DNA from: an uncultured Bacteroidia bacterium
GTDB lineage: Bacteria > Bacteroidota > Bacteroidia > Bacteroidales > UBA932
Length of the DNA stretch: 6,907 nucleotides
Assembly: GCA_902766985.1 (NCBI GenBank)
Contig: CACXFP010000047.1
Coordinates: 1 to 6,907, forward strand
Direction: 5' to 3'
Shown here: piece after piece, positions 1 through 6,907 of the stretch
How the letters are laid out: every line of letters starts with the position of its first letter
Position numbering within the stretch: the stretch's first letter is position 1
Program-made: the position numbers and the translations under genes
The notes under the pieces: generated by a model
Told to the model about the DNA's origin: nothing
Seen by the model: only the letters and a program-made list of their open reading frames with translations
Database searches by the model: none

Positions 1-912
1 CCTTATCTTACCCTGAAAGGCGGCCTGACCGACGAGGATTTCTCCATGCAGCAGAACGCCTCCTTCCATAACATGACCTTCCTGGAAAGGTCTATGGCAG
101 TGAGCCTTGCGCCTTCCATCCATGTCGGTTTCGACGCCCAGTATTCCCGCGACTGGCTCTGGCTGGGAGCGGGGGTTTTCGGCCCGGAGGCTGCGACCGG
201 GGACCATGTGGACGGGGTGGCTGAGAACAACCGACTTGGCCGTGACGAGGGCCTTTCCTGGACGGGGAAAATCGCGTTCAGGCCTCTTTACAAGAATCCT
301 GACGCCGGCCTGCACATAGGCGGAGCTTTTTCCCGCCGCGACCCCAAACTGTCTTCCGGGGCCGGCTACAAGGCCGTGAGATATTCCTCCCGCAACGCTA
401 CGGCCATCAATACCAAGAAGTATCTGGATACCGGAATAATAGGCCAGGTGGACCATGAAAGGGCGTGGATTGCGGAACTGGCCGGTTTCTGGAAGGGACT
501 GTATTTCGAAAATGCGTACATCGCCCGTGGCGCTTTCCTGGAAAACGGGCTCGGACATCAGTGGGCCAGGGGATTCTACTCGCAGGCAAGCTACCTTCTT
601 TTCGGAAGCAGGCAGAAATTCGATTATGACGAGGACCAGCCTGCCGGGGTGGATTTCGGTGCCAACAAGGGAGACCTGGAGCTGGCCGCGCGTTTCGACT
701 GGTGCGACCTGAACACCGTAGCCTTCAAAGGGGGGTCCTGCAAGGCTTTCACACTCGGCGTCAACTGGTTCCCTACGCACAACGTCAAACTGATGCTCAA
801 CTGGACCTACAACAATAACGACCGCTTTGCCGACGGCGCCGGAACCCTTACTTCAGGGGACACGGGCGTAGACTACCACATGCTCGCCATGCGGCTTCAG
901 GTGAGGTTCTGA
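1..912 (+). CDS. Phosphate-selective porin O/P family outer-membrane protein (5' end missing)
   Basis: The reading frame is open from base 1, so the gene starts upstream. The visible C-terminal 303 residues end at the TGA at 910-912. The protein resembles the Porin_O_P family (OprO/OprP-like outer-membrane barrels for anion or small-solute diffusion). Family-like segments, in order, are FLERSMAVSLAP (visible residues 27-38, matching the usual tFmErs...alaP block), LGAGVFG, WTGKIAFRPL, YLDTGII, GFYSQASYLLFG, LELAARFDW and FTLGVNWFPTHNVKLMLNW. The last residue is Phe, as expected for BAM-dependent barrel insertion. An internal ATG at 46 is not a plausible start because family similarity continues upstream of it. 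Two cysteines, C235 and C247 of the visible part, are the only ones and may form a disulfide. By eye the gene is more GC-rich than the lipoprotein gene opposite. It converges on the Sus-like operon and is probably unrelated to it. Family membership is fairly sure. Phosphate specificity is not, because many Bacteroidota members of this family have no known substrate. Confidence 0.88.
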   Translation, partial: PYLTLKGGLTDEDFSMQQNASFHNMTFLERSMAVSLAPSIHVGFDAQYSRDWLWLGAGVFGPEAATGDHVDGVAENNRLGRDEGLSWTGKIAFRPLYKNPDAGLHIGGAFSRRDPKLSSGAGYKAVRYSSRNATAINTKKYLDTGIIGQVDHERAWIAELAGFWKGLYFENAYIARGAFLENGLGHQWARGFYSQASYLLFGSRQKFDYDEDQPAGVDFGANKGDLELAARFDWCDLNTVAFKGGSCKAFTLGVNWFPTHNVKLMLNWTYNNNDRFADGAGTLTSGDTGVDYHMLAMRLQVRF

Positions 913-963
913 CGCCCGCCAGAACAAGGACCCGCAGTGGTTTCCGGTCAGCGCCAAATAGCA

Positions 964-1006
964 AAGAAGGTGTATTCCTTGCGCAAGTCTTGGAATACAC
1001 CCTCTT
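964..1006. terminator. Bidirectional hairpin terminator between convergent genes
   Basis: A perfect 10-bp inverted repeat pairs GGTGTATTCC (969-978) with GGAATACACC (992-1001) around a 13-base loop. One mismatch (968/1002) is followed by four more pairs (964-967 with 1003-1006). The hairpin lies 51 bases after the porin stop and 25 bases after the lipoprotein stop, where a shared terminator would be expected. The U-tracts are poor. The minus-strand tail is mildly T-rich (TTCTTTGCTATTT), which favours termination of the Sus-like operon. The plus-strand tail lacks a clean T run. Confidence 0.6.
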
Positions 1007-1031
1007 CGATAAGTATTTATGTCAAAGAAGC

Positions 1032-1883
1032 CTACTGTGCCGGTCTGAAAGCATCATATCCATTAGCCAGTGGGCCTAACTCGACATGATATGTATTGTA
1101 TGAATACATACTGTTGTTCTCGTACAGGTTGGTGAGGTCGTAGTAACTCGGGTCTCCGTTGTAGTCAGCATAGGTGGACACGAAGATCATACCGTAGTCG
1201 CGAAATTCAAAACCGGTAGGGCATCCGTTGATGGAGAAGCATTTGTACACGCCCATGTCGTCCTCCCCTTCGTCTCCGGTGAGATTCAGGATAACATGGT
1301 AGCCTTTTCCAAATACATCCTTGTACCTGTACTGGTTAGGGAAGATCGGATTGTGCTGGAAAGTCGTAGGGAATTCAAAACCGCCCATGATGGGCGCAAG
1401 CGGCCGTTTGCTGTACTGGACCCTGTATGTGCCCTCACAGATGTCTTCCCAGATAACTCCGAAGACACGGATTGTCTTGACCGTGGCCTTTCCGCCGGAT
1501 ACGGCTGCGACACTCAGGTCATAGAACCCGTTCAGACCGGTTATATAACTCTCTGTCACGGAGTTGGCGACGGCTCCGCTAACTTCGGTGCCGTTCTTTA
1601 CGACATAGTCGGCATAACCGTCCTTACCCATGGAAGCGAGATTGCTCTGGTAAGAGAGGGTGTCTTCATAGAAGACGTACACCTTCTGCGCCTTGTCGTT
1701 GGTGGCGATACGGAGACGGAGGTCGCTGTCCGGATTGTGCGAATCATCATCGGCGGCATATGCAAATACCACAGCAGTAGGATCTGAAGTCGTTCCAGGC
1801 TCGGTTCCTTCCTCAGCTTTCTGGCAGGAAGCAAGGGCTCCTGCGAAAGCGAAAGTCAAAAATATAGAAAGATATTTTTTCAT
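1032..1883 (-). CDS. Hypothetical surface lipoprotein, third gene of a SusC/SusD operon
   Basis: The 283-residue protein has a lipoprotein signal peptide: MKKY, a hydrophobic stretch, then the lipobox LASC with lipidated Cys20. The residues after it, QKAEE, resemble the lipoprotein export signal of Bacteroidota (QKDDE-like), so exposure on the outer face of the outer membrane is likely. Residues about 36-140 look like a beta-sandwich, fibronectin-III-like domain, with alternating hydrophobic strands such as LRLRIA, KVYVFY and YDLSVAAVSG. Residues about 145-283 form a second part with the motifs GTYRVQY and NQYRYKD that I associate with accessory lipoproteins of Sus-like loci. Its end (about 228-268) is rich in tyrosine. 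C215 and C221 could form a disulfide. No enzymatic motif is visible. It starts 12 bases after the susD-like stop and is co-transcribed with it. No Shine-Dalgarno site precedes the ATG. The inferred role is accessory ligand binding for the SusC/SusD pair. I cannot name a family, and the fold assignment is inference. Confidence 0.85.
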   Translation of the reverse strand: MKKYLSIFLTFAFAGALASCQKAEEGTEPGTTSDPTAVVFAYAADDDSHNPDSDLRLRIATNDKAQKVYVFYEDTLSYQSNLASMGKDGYADYVVKNGTEVSGAVANSVTESYITGLNGFYDLSVAAVSGGKATVKTIRVFGVIWEDICEGTYRVQYSKRPLAPIMGGFEFPTTFQHNPIFPNQYRYKDVFGKGYHVILNLTGDEGEDDMGVYKCFSINGCPTGFEFRDYGMIFVSTYADYNGDPSYYDLTNLYENNSMYSYNTYHVELGPLANGYDAFRPAQ

Positions 1884-1895
1884 AATTCGTCGTGA

Positions 1896-3596
1896 TTAGA
1901 ATACAAATTCAGGAGAATCACTGGTGGGTTTCACCACATACGGATTGTTCACCAGGTCGAAGTTATATTTGCTCTCAGTCTCGATGATAGGCCATATCAT
2001 CCTGTCGGGAGCGGTCTCGATATTCCAACGGAAGTTGGGCTGATGGTTGGTGTTCTTGTAGCTGCGGATGACACCCTTCTCAAGCCTCTTGATGTCGAAC
2101 ATGGAAAGACCTTCACCCCAGAACTCTACGCGGCGCTGCCACCATACCTCGTTGATGAAAGGACCGGAAGAAGTGTTGTAGTAGGAGTCGCGGTGGGTGC
2201 CATACTGGTAGGAAGCGTCGCGGGTCTTGGCGAATGCGGTAAGGAGGGAAATACCCTCGGATTCATTGAGCCTTCCTGCGGCCTCGGCCTCGATAAGATA
2301 CATCTCCTCGACCCTCATCATAGGCACGGAGCAGACGAAACCTTTATGTTGGTCCTTGCGGCCGTCATCTCCGCCGTTCATGCGGAACTTGAGTTCGACA
2401 CCTCCCACGAGATCGGTTACCTTGGTAGCGACCACAGCGGTGTAGATCTGTCGAGGATAGTTGGTGTATTTTGAGAGGGCTGCCCAGTACTCGTCTTCAT
2501 CCGCGATTTCATCAATGGCAAAATCCACATAGCACTTCTTGCGGAAGTCGGTAGCGGGGATAGTCTCATAAAGATGGCGGTCGATCTTCTTAACGGAACC
2601 ATAGTTTCCGGCATATCCGCAGGAAGATCCTCCCGGATATATATCGCCGTTAAGGGACTCGACGAACATCATGGAACCCCAGCTGGAGTCAGCGTCATTG
2701 AGAAGGATACCATCATCGTCTTCACGATAGCGGCAGCCTAGCATCCAGGAAGAATTCGGCTTGTTGAAGCCGTCTTCCCAACTGGTGTACTGGTCTTCGG
2801 TCATGATGCTGTAGCCGCTCTGGGCGAGTTTGGCATACTTCTTTGCATTTTCCCATTCTCCCTTGAGGAGGAAGGCGCGGGCTTTGAGACCATAGACTAC
2901 GGACTGGTCGGGGAAATAAACATTCTCCCGTTTGTAACCTTCCAGATATTCTTCAGCCTTGTCGAGATCACCAAGGATGAAGGTCATCATGTCTGTCCAG
3001 GATGCCCGGGGATTGTGGGTGTAATCCATGACGGCTTCGGTAACAATGGGAACCGTCATCCCGTCAGGATCCGCAGTATAGGGCTTCTGGCAATATGACT
3101 GGGCAAGGTCAAGGTAGAAAAGGGCCCTGAAAGCATAGGCGATGCCGGCACCGTTCCTGTGCTCTTCGATAGGGTCTTCCCCAGCTAAAGCGATTACGTT
3201 GTTGCATGCCTTGATCTGCTTGTAGTAGAAAGTCCAGGGAATCTGGCACACAAGATACCTGGGGTTCATCGATGTGTGTCCTTCATACCAGCTTGAGAAC
3301 CAGTCGTTACCTCCGGCCCAGACCATGTCCTGACCGGTCATATCCCTCATTATCAATTCTCCAGGATATTTAAGGTCATAAGGATAAGGCTGAGACGCAC
3401 CGGTGGTGCCGAAATCAAAACCTCCGCACATGGCCACCTCGATGGCATTTACGAAGTTGTCAAATGATCCGGGAGCGCTTGCTGCCTGGTCCGCAGTAAC
3501 GGTTTTCTGCTGGGGATCAAACTCCTTGATGCAGCTGGAGGAGAGAATCAGAAGGGCAGCGATGGAAAGTATGTAAATTATCTTTTTCATAATCAT
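1896..3596 (-). CDS. SusD/RagB family nutrient-binding outer-membrane lipoprotein
   Basis: This 566-residue protein is the expected surface lid and ligand-capturing partner of the SusC-like barrel encoded just upstream. The signal peptide ends at Cys22 (LILSSSC, a relaxed Bacteroidota-type lipobox), followed by IKEFDPQ, typical of SusD N-termini. TPR-like helices are clear: AYAFRALFYLDLAQSY (residues 153-168), then VVYGLKARAFLLKG (233-246) with WENAKKYAKLAQSGY (248-262). The C-terminal RagB/SusD block is recognisable as VPMMRVEEMYLIEAEA (424-439) and RRVEFWGEGLSMFDIKRL (488-505). Length is normal for the family. Two starts are possible, the ATG at 3596 and a second in-frame ATG at 3590. A Shine-Dalgarno match at 3600-3605 is better spaced for 3590, which gives a normal MKK signal start. 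It lies 13 bases after the susC-like stop and 12 bases before the next lipoprotein gene. An acidic cluster at residues 292-303 might bind a metal ion. The ligand, glycan or peptide, is not evident. Confidence 0.96.
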   Translation of the reverse strand: MIMKKIIYILSIAALLILSSSCIKEFDPQQKTVTADQAASAPGSFDNFVNAIEVAMCGGFDFGTTGASQPYPYDLKYPGELIMRDMTGQDMVWAGGNDWFSSWYEGHTSMNPRYLVCQIPWTFYYKQIKACNNVIALAGEDPIEEHRNGAGIAYAFRALFYLDLAQSYCQKPYTADPDGMTVPIVTEAVMDYTHNPRASWTDMMTFILGDLDKAEEYLEGYKRENVYFPDQSVVYGLKARAFLLKGEWENAKKYAKLAQSGYSIMTEDQYTSWEDGFNKPNSSWMLGCRYREDDDGILLNDADSSWGSMMFVESLNGDIYPGGSSCGYAGNYGSVKKIDRHLYETIPATDFRKKCYVDFAIDEIADEDEYWAALSKYTNYPRQIYTAVVATKVTDLVGGVELKFRMNGGDDGRKDQHKGFVCSVPMMRVEEMYLIEAEAAGRLNESEGISLLTAFAKTRDASYQYGTHRDSYYNTSSGPFINEVWWQRRVEFWGEGLSMFDIKRLEKGVIRSYKNTNHQPNFRWNIETAPDRMIWPIIETESKYNFDLVNNPYVVKPTSDSPEFVF

Positions 3597-3599
3597 TAT

Positions 3600-3605
3600 C
3601 TCCTT
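3600..3605 (-). promoter_or_regulatory. Shine-Dalgarno site of the susD-like gene
   Basis: The minus strand reads AAGGAG, a strong anti-16S match. It lies 3 bases before the upstream ATG (3596-3594) and 9 bases before the second in-frame ATG (3590-3588). The longer spacing is the normal one, so the site argues for initiation at 3590. It sits in the 13-base gap after the susC-like stop. No comparable site precedes the other two genes of the operon, as is usual in Bacteroidota. Confidence 0.65.
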
Positions 3606-3609
3606 CTAA

Positions 3610-6600
3610 TTAAAAAGTAAACTGAATACCGGCGGAAATATTGCGGGTGGGCGAGTAAACGGCCACCGTGGTGTTTCCACCATAAGAGTAGCGGGGATCG
3701 AGACCCTTGCGGGCGGACCAGAAGCAGAGGTTCTCACCGGCTGCGTAGATTCTGACAGCAGGCTGTTCCTTGAAGAATTTGTTGGCAGGAATGGTGTAGC
3801 CTACGGTGAAGGACTGGAAGTTAAGGTATGAAGCAGAGGTCATGAACCTGTCCGAAGACGAGGTTGCATACTGGTCTGAGAACATCCAGCGGGGAACGTC
3901 ACTTGTGGCATTGTCAGGAGACCAGCTCCTGTTCCAACTTGCAGAAAAGGCGCTTCCTGCTTCTTCATCCTTTGACCAAGGGGACATCAGGGATGCGTAG
4001 CGGGAGTCAAACAGTTTCCCGCCCAACTGGAAGTCGAACATCACGGATGCGTCGAAATTCTTCCATACGATGCCGGTGCCGAATCCTCCGAACACCTTTG
4101 GAAGGACGCAGCCGTTGACGTAGTACGAAGCCTCGTTGAAGTCGTCGGTCGTGTAGTCCATGTTCTTGCCGGGACGGTCGGAAGCGTTCTTGACGTCCTT
4201 ATCGACCCAGTAGAGGGCCTTGCCCTGGTCGCTCACTCCTGCATACCTCACGCGGAAGGAGTTGTACATGGGCTTGCCTACTTCATACCAGTAGGATCCC
4301 TCTACGAAACCACCGGCATCTCCAGTCTTGGCGGAAGGGAGTGAAAGTACCTTGGTATCGTTGTGGGAAAGGTTCACGTTTGCATTCCACTGGAAGTCGC
4401 GGGTGCGGATGATGGAACCGTTGAGGGTGAGCTCGACACCATAGTTCCTGATGTCGCCGATGTTGCCATAATATCCGCGGGCACCTACTGACTCCGGAAC
4501 GGAGATCCAGAAGAGGAGGTCGGAGGTCTTCTTGTTATAGACGTTTACCTCACCGCTGAGCCTGCCTTTCCAGAAAGAGAATTCCGATCCTACGTTGAAG
4601 TTGGTCGTAGTCTCCCATGTGATGTCCTTGTTTCCGAGTGATGCGAAGGATGCGCTCATGTGGGTATCATCCGCGGGGGACAGTGAATAGAGGTCTATGT
4701 AGTTGAACGCACCGATGCTATCGTTACCCTGCTGTCCTATTGAGGCCTTGAGCTTCAGGATGTCCACCCACGGAGCGTGGAAGAATTCTTCCTTGCTTAT
4801 GATCCAGGCTCCTCCGACGGACCAGAAGTTACCCCACCTGTTATCCTTGGCGAAGTAGGAGGTGGCGTCTCGACGGAAGGAAAGGGATCCGTAGTACTTG
4901 TGCTGGTAGTTGTACTGTGCGCTTGCAAAATATCCCTCTACGTTGTAGTCGGTGGAATAAGATGAAGCGGATCCTTTCGGAACGCTCGCAAAAGCATCGA
5001 TCTCGAGGATGTCCTCGGAGAATGCCCCACGCGCTTTAGCTTCGAGACTTCTGCCACGGGACCTGTAGTATTCATGTCCCACAAGGACGTTTACATTATG
5101 GTCCCCGAAACTGTTGTCGTAGGTCAGGGTCTGGATGTTATTGGTCCTTGAATTGGAATTCATTCTCCTTGTGAGGGCTCCGTTGGTTCCTGCCGAAGGA
5201 CCTTCGAAACCGGTGGCCATGACGGTACCGTCACCGAAGCCCTTGATCACTGTCGAACTCACATTTCCGATGAGATGAGGGGTGAACCTGATCTCGGCGG
5301 TCAAAGTGCCGTTGATCTGGGTGCTGTTGGAGAAACTCTTATTCCATCTATTGGCTCCCAGAGGGTTGCCGGTGGATAGGAAGGCACGGGTTGAGCCATA
5401 GTAGCCGGCCGCTACACCGTAATCGTATTTCTCATGTCCATATTCGTCTGTGAGGATCACCACATTGCCTTTTTCGTCGAATCCGCGCATGAAAGCGGGA
5501 TAGATAGGAGCAATCATGGTGGTGAAGTACATAAGGTTGCCTGCACCGAGGGAAGTGTCCATGTTGGGGTTGTTGGTGGTCTTGGAAGCCACGTAGTTGA
5601 CGTTGGCGCCAACCTTGAGCCAGTCCTTGGCCTGATAGTCAGCCCTAAGTCGGGCGGAAACCCTTTGGTAGTCGGAATACTCGATGACACCGTCCTCACC
5701 AAGGTAACTCAGTGAGGAGTAGTAGTTCATGCGTCCGGTCTGGCCGTTGACGCTGATGTTGTACTCCTGACGGAGAGCATCCCTGTAAGCAAGGTCTTTC
5801 CAGTTGTCAGGCTGCATCCAAAGTTCCTCTCCGGTGATGGTGTTGGTGACCTTGCGGCCGAGGGTGGCGTGGGGATTCAGCTTGCCGTTCATTCCGATGA
5901 ACTGCTCGCCTTCAGGGATGGTGAAAGGAATGTAGTTCGGACCGAGGGCGGAAACCATCTTCTCATTGGCCAGAAGGTTGGCTTCTTCCGCAGAAAGGCC
6001 CTGTCCCCAGAAATAGTAGTTTTCATACATCTTGTATGCGGCCTCGAGGTACTCGCCGGGATCATCCACGGTCTTGTAGTCCTGGATCGCACGCTGCTGG
6101 ACTCCCCATTTTGCGTCAACTGTTATCTTTGCTTTGCCGACTTCTCCCCTCTTGGTGGTGATGATGATGACACCGGCTGCGCCACGGGCTCCGTAAAGGG
6201 CCGCTGATGCTGCGTCCTTAAGGACGGACACGGACTCGATGTCGCTGGTGGGGATGTTTGAAAGGCTTGCTGAATAGGGAGCGCCGTCCACGATGATAAG
6301 GGGATCGGTACCCGCGTAAAGGGAAGCGATACCGCGGATGTTCATCGAACCTGCACCTGCTCCCGGAGCACCGGAGGCACCCTTCATCTGAAGGCCGGCC
6401 ACATTACCCACGAGGGTGTTGGCCACATTGGTGGTTACATGCTTTTGGATGTCGTCGGCCTTTACGACGGCGGCAGAGCCGGTGAAGGCCTCCTTGGTTG
6501 TGGTTCCGAAGGCGACTACGATCGCGTCATCGAGCAGGGTGGTGTCGGTAGCGAGGCTTACGTTTATGGATGCGCGTCCATTGACGGGAACCTCCTGGTT

Positions 6601-6849
6601 GACATAGCCCACGCTTGTAAAGACGAGCGTAGCGTTTGACGGGACTGTAATGGTATAGGTACCATCCGCGCCCGCAGACACTCCGGTCGCTGTTCCTTTC
6701 ACCATTACGGTTGCGCCCGGCACGGGCTCACCGCTCTGGTCAAGTACCTGACCGGCCACTCTGACATTCTGCGCCGAGGCGACTGCGGCCGCCAGCACAA
6801 ACATCAATGCAGCGAATAATAGCTTGACTTTTTTCATAAGCTGATACAT
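3610..6849 (-). CDS. SusC/RagA family TonB-dependent outer-membrane transporter
   Basis: This 1079-residue protein is the barrel of a SusCD uptake complex and imports ligand using TonB/ExbBD energy. A Sec signal peptide (charged MKKVK, hydrophobic core, cleavage likely at ASA|QN, residues 26/27) precedes a carboxypeptidase-regulatory-like beta-sandwich (about 29-100, with GQVLDQSGEPVPGATVMVKG). A TonB-box-like segment follows (DDAIVVAFG, 107-115). The plug (about 116-235) carries the family signatures DPLIIVDG (182-189) and VLKDAASAALYGARGAAG (209-226) followed by VIIITTKRG. The remainder is the barrel, with the usual late motif GLDPR (1049-1053) and a terminal Phe. There is no N-terminal STN domain, so direct signalling to an anti-sigma factor is not expected. 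Length is normal and the frame intact. Two starts are possible, 6849 and 6837. The second gives a cleaner signal peptide beginning MKK, and neither has a Shine-Dalgarno site. It is the first gene of the operon. Family is certain; substrate is unknown. Confidence 0.97.
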   Translation of the reverse strand: MYQLMKKVKLLFAALMFVLAAAVASAQNVRVAGQVLDQSGEPVPGATVMVKGTATGVSAGADGTYTITVPSNATLVFTSVGYVNQEVPVNGRASINVSLATDTTLLDDAIVVAFGTTTKEAFTGSAAVVKADDIQKHVTTNVANTLVGNVAGLQMKGASGAPGAGAGSMNIRGIASLYAGTDPLIIVDGAPYSASLSNIPTSDIESVSVLKDAASAALYGARGAAGVIIITTKRGEVGKAKITVDAKWGVQQRAIQDYKTVDDPGEYLEAAYKMYENYYFWGQGLSAEEANLLANEKMVSALGPNYIPFTIPEGEQFIGMNGKLNPHATLGRKVTNTITGEELWMQPDNWKDLAYRDALRQEYNISVNGQTGRMNYYSSLSYLGEDGVIEYSDYQRVSARLRADYQAKDWLKVGANVNYVASKTTNNPNMDTSLGAGNLMYFTTMIAPIYPAFMRGFDEKGNVVILTDEYGHEKYDYGVAAGYYGSTRAFLSTGNPLGANRWNKSFSNSTQINGTLTAEIRFTPHLIGNVSSTVIKGFGDGTVMATGFEGPSAGTNGALTRRMNSNSRTNNIQTLTYDNSFGDHNVNVLVGHEYYRSRGRSLEAKARGAFSEDILEIDAFASVPKGSASSYSTDYNVEGYFASAQYNYQHKYYGSLSFRRDATSYFAKDNRWGNFWSVGGAWIISKEEFFHAPWVDILKLKASIGQQGNDSIGAFNYIDLYSLSPADDTHMSASFASLGNKDITWETTTNFNVGSEFSFWKGRLSGEVNVYNKKTSDLLFWISVPESVGARGYYGNIGDIRNYGVELTLNGSIIRTRDFQWNANVNLSHNDTKVLSLPSAKTGDAGGFVEGSYWYEVGKPMYNSFRVRYAGVSDQGKALYWVDKDVKNASDRPGKNMDYTTDDFNEASYYVNGCVLPKVFGGFGTGIVWKNFDASVMFDFQLGGKLFDSRYASLMSPWSKDEEAGSAFSASWNRSWSPDNATSDVPRWMFSDQYATSSSDRFMTSASYLNFQSFTVGYTIPANKFFKEQPAVRIYAAGENLCFWSARKGLDPRYSYGGNTTVAVYSPTRNISAGIQFTF

Positions 6850-6854
6850 TAATT

Positions 6855-6887
6855 AAACTATAGAACTGTAATTAATTTCCAATCAAT
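6855..6887 (-). promoter_or_regulatory. Weak candidate promoter of the susC-like operon
   Basis: On the minus strand ATTG (6887-6884) is followed after 21 bases by TATAGTTT (6862-6855). This loosely resembles the Bacteroidota primary sigma-factor pattern, TTTG near -33 and TAnnTTTG near -7, matching 3 of 4 and 4 of 6 fixed positions. The surrounding leader is strongly AT-rich. If it is real, transcription would begin very close to the ATG at 6849, which would favour the second start at 6837. The match is weak and the true promoter may lie beyond the window edge. Confidence 0.25.
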
Positions 6888-6907
6888 GTTGAAAATAATC
6901 TTCATTC

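Noticed and set aside
46..48. ATG as the start of the porin gene
   Set aside because: The frame is open to base 1 and the upstream residues (LKGGLTDEDF) fit the family, so the true start is outside the window.
1296..1787. 163-codon open frame on the plus strand opposite the lipoprotein gene
   Set aside because: It lies wholly antisense to a gene with a clear lipobox and operon context. It has no recognisable domain, signal or start context, so it is a shadow of the coding strand.
2043..2474. 143-codon open frame on the plus strand opposite the susD-like gene
   Set aside because: It overlaps the conserved C-terminal part of SusD in antisense, has no family-like motifs, and its composition follows the opposite strand.
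5869..6207. 112-codon plus-strand frame opposite the susC-like plug region
   Set aside because: It is antisense to an unmistakable SusC plug and early barrel, with no independent evidence of being a gene.
6849..6878. TTAATTAA and AATTAATT motifs in the susC leader as operator repeats
   Set aside because: They are short, low-complexity palindromes expected by chance in such AT-rich DNA, with no regular spacing.
1..6907. CRISPR array, insertion sequence, prophage, tRNA or rRNA
   Set aside because: I saw no direct-repeat arrays, transposase or integrase motifs, terminal inverted repeats or structural RNA signatures on either strand.

Overview
The window reads as chromosomal DNA from a member of the Bacteroidota, most likely the order Bacteroidales. 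It carries an adjacent SusC-like/SusD-like pair followed by a small lipoprotein. Lipoprotein signals are followed by residues typical of Bacteroidota surface export, and most translation starts lack a Shine-Dalgarno site. G+C content is moderate, by eye about half and higher in the first gene. Genus or species cannot be assigned from the sequence alone.

Layout. Positions 1-912 (+) hold the 3' part of a porin of the phosphate-selective porin O/P family, whose N-terminus lies outside the window. Positions 913-1031 are a short intergenic space between convergent genes, with a strong hairpin (964-1006) that can act as a shared terminator. On the minus strand, reading from 6849 down to 1032, lie a SusC/RagA-type TonB-dependent transporter (6849-3610), a SusD/RagB-type lipoprotein (3596-1896) and an unclassified surface lipoprotein (1883-1032). 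The gaps between these three genes are only 13 and 12 bases, so they almost certainly form one operon. It ends at the hairpin, and a weak candidate promoter lies in the AT-rich leader at 6850-6907.

How they work together. The SusC-like protein forms the outer-membrane barrel. The SusD-like protein is expected to cap it and capture ligand. The third lipoprotein probably sits on the cell surface as an accessory binding subunit. TonB energy from the inner membrane drives uptake. No glycoside hydrolase, protease, sulfatase, regulator or sigma/anti-sigma pair is visible, so the substrate (glycan or peptide) cannot be read from this window. The porin is on the opposite strand and is probably an independent unit.

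I see no CRISPR array, mobile element, tRNA or rRNA. This is a fairly ordinary Bacteroidales nutrient-uptake locus. The least understood element is the third-gene lipoprotein, and there is no convincing sign of an undescribed system.
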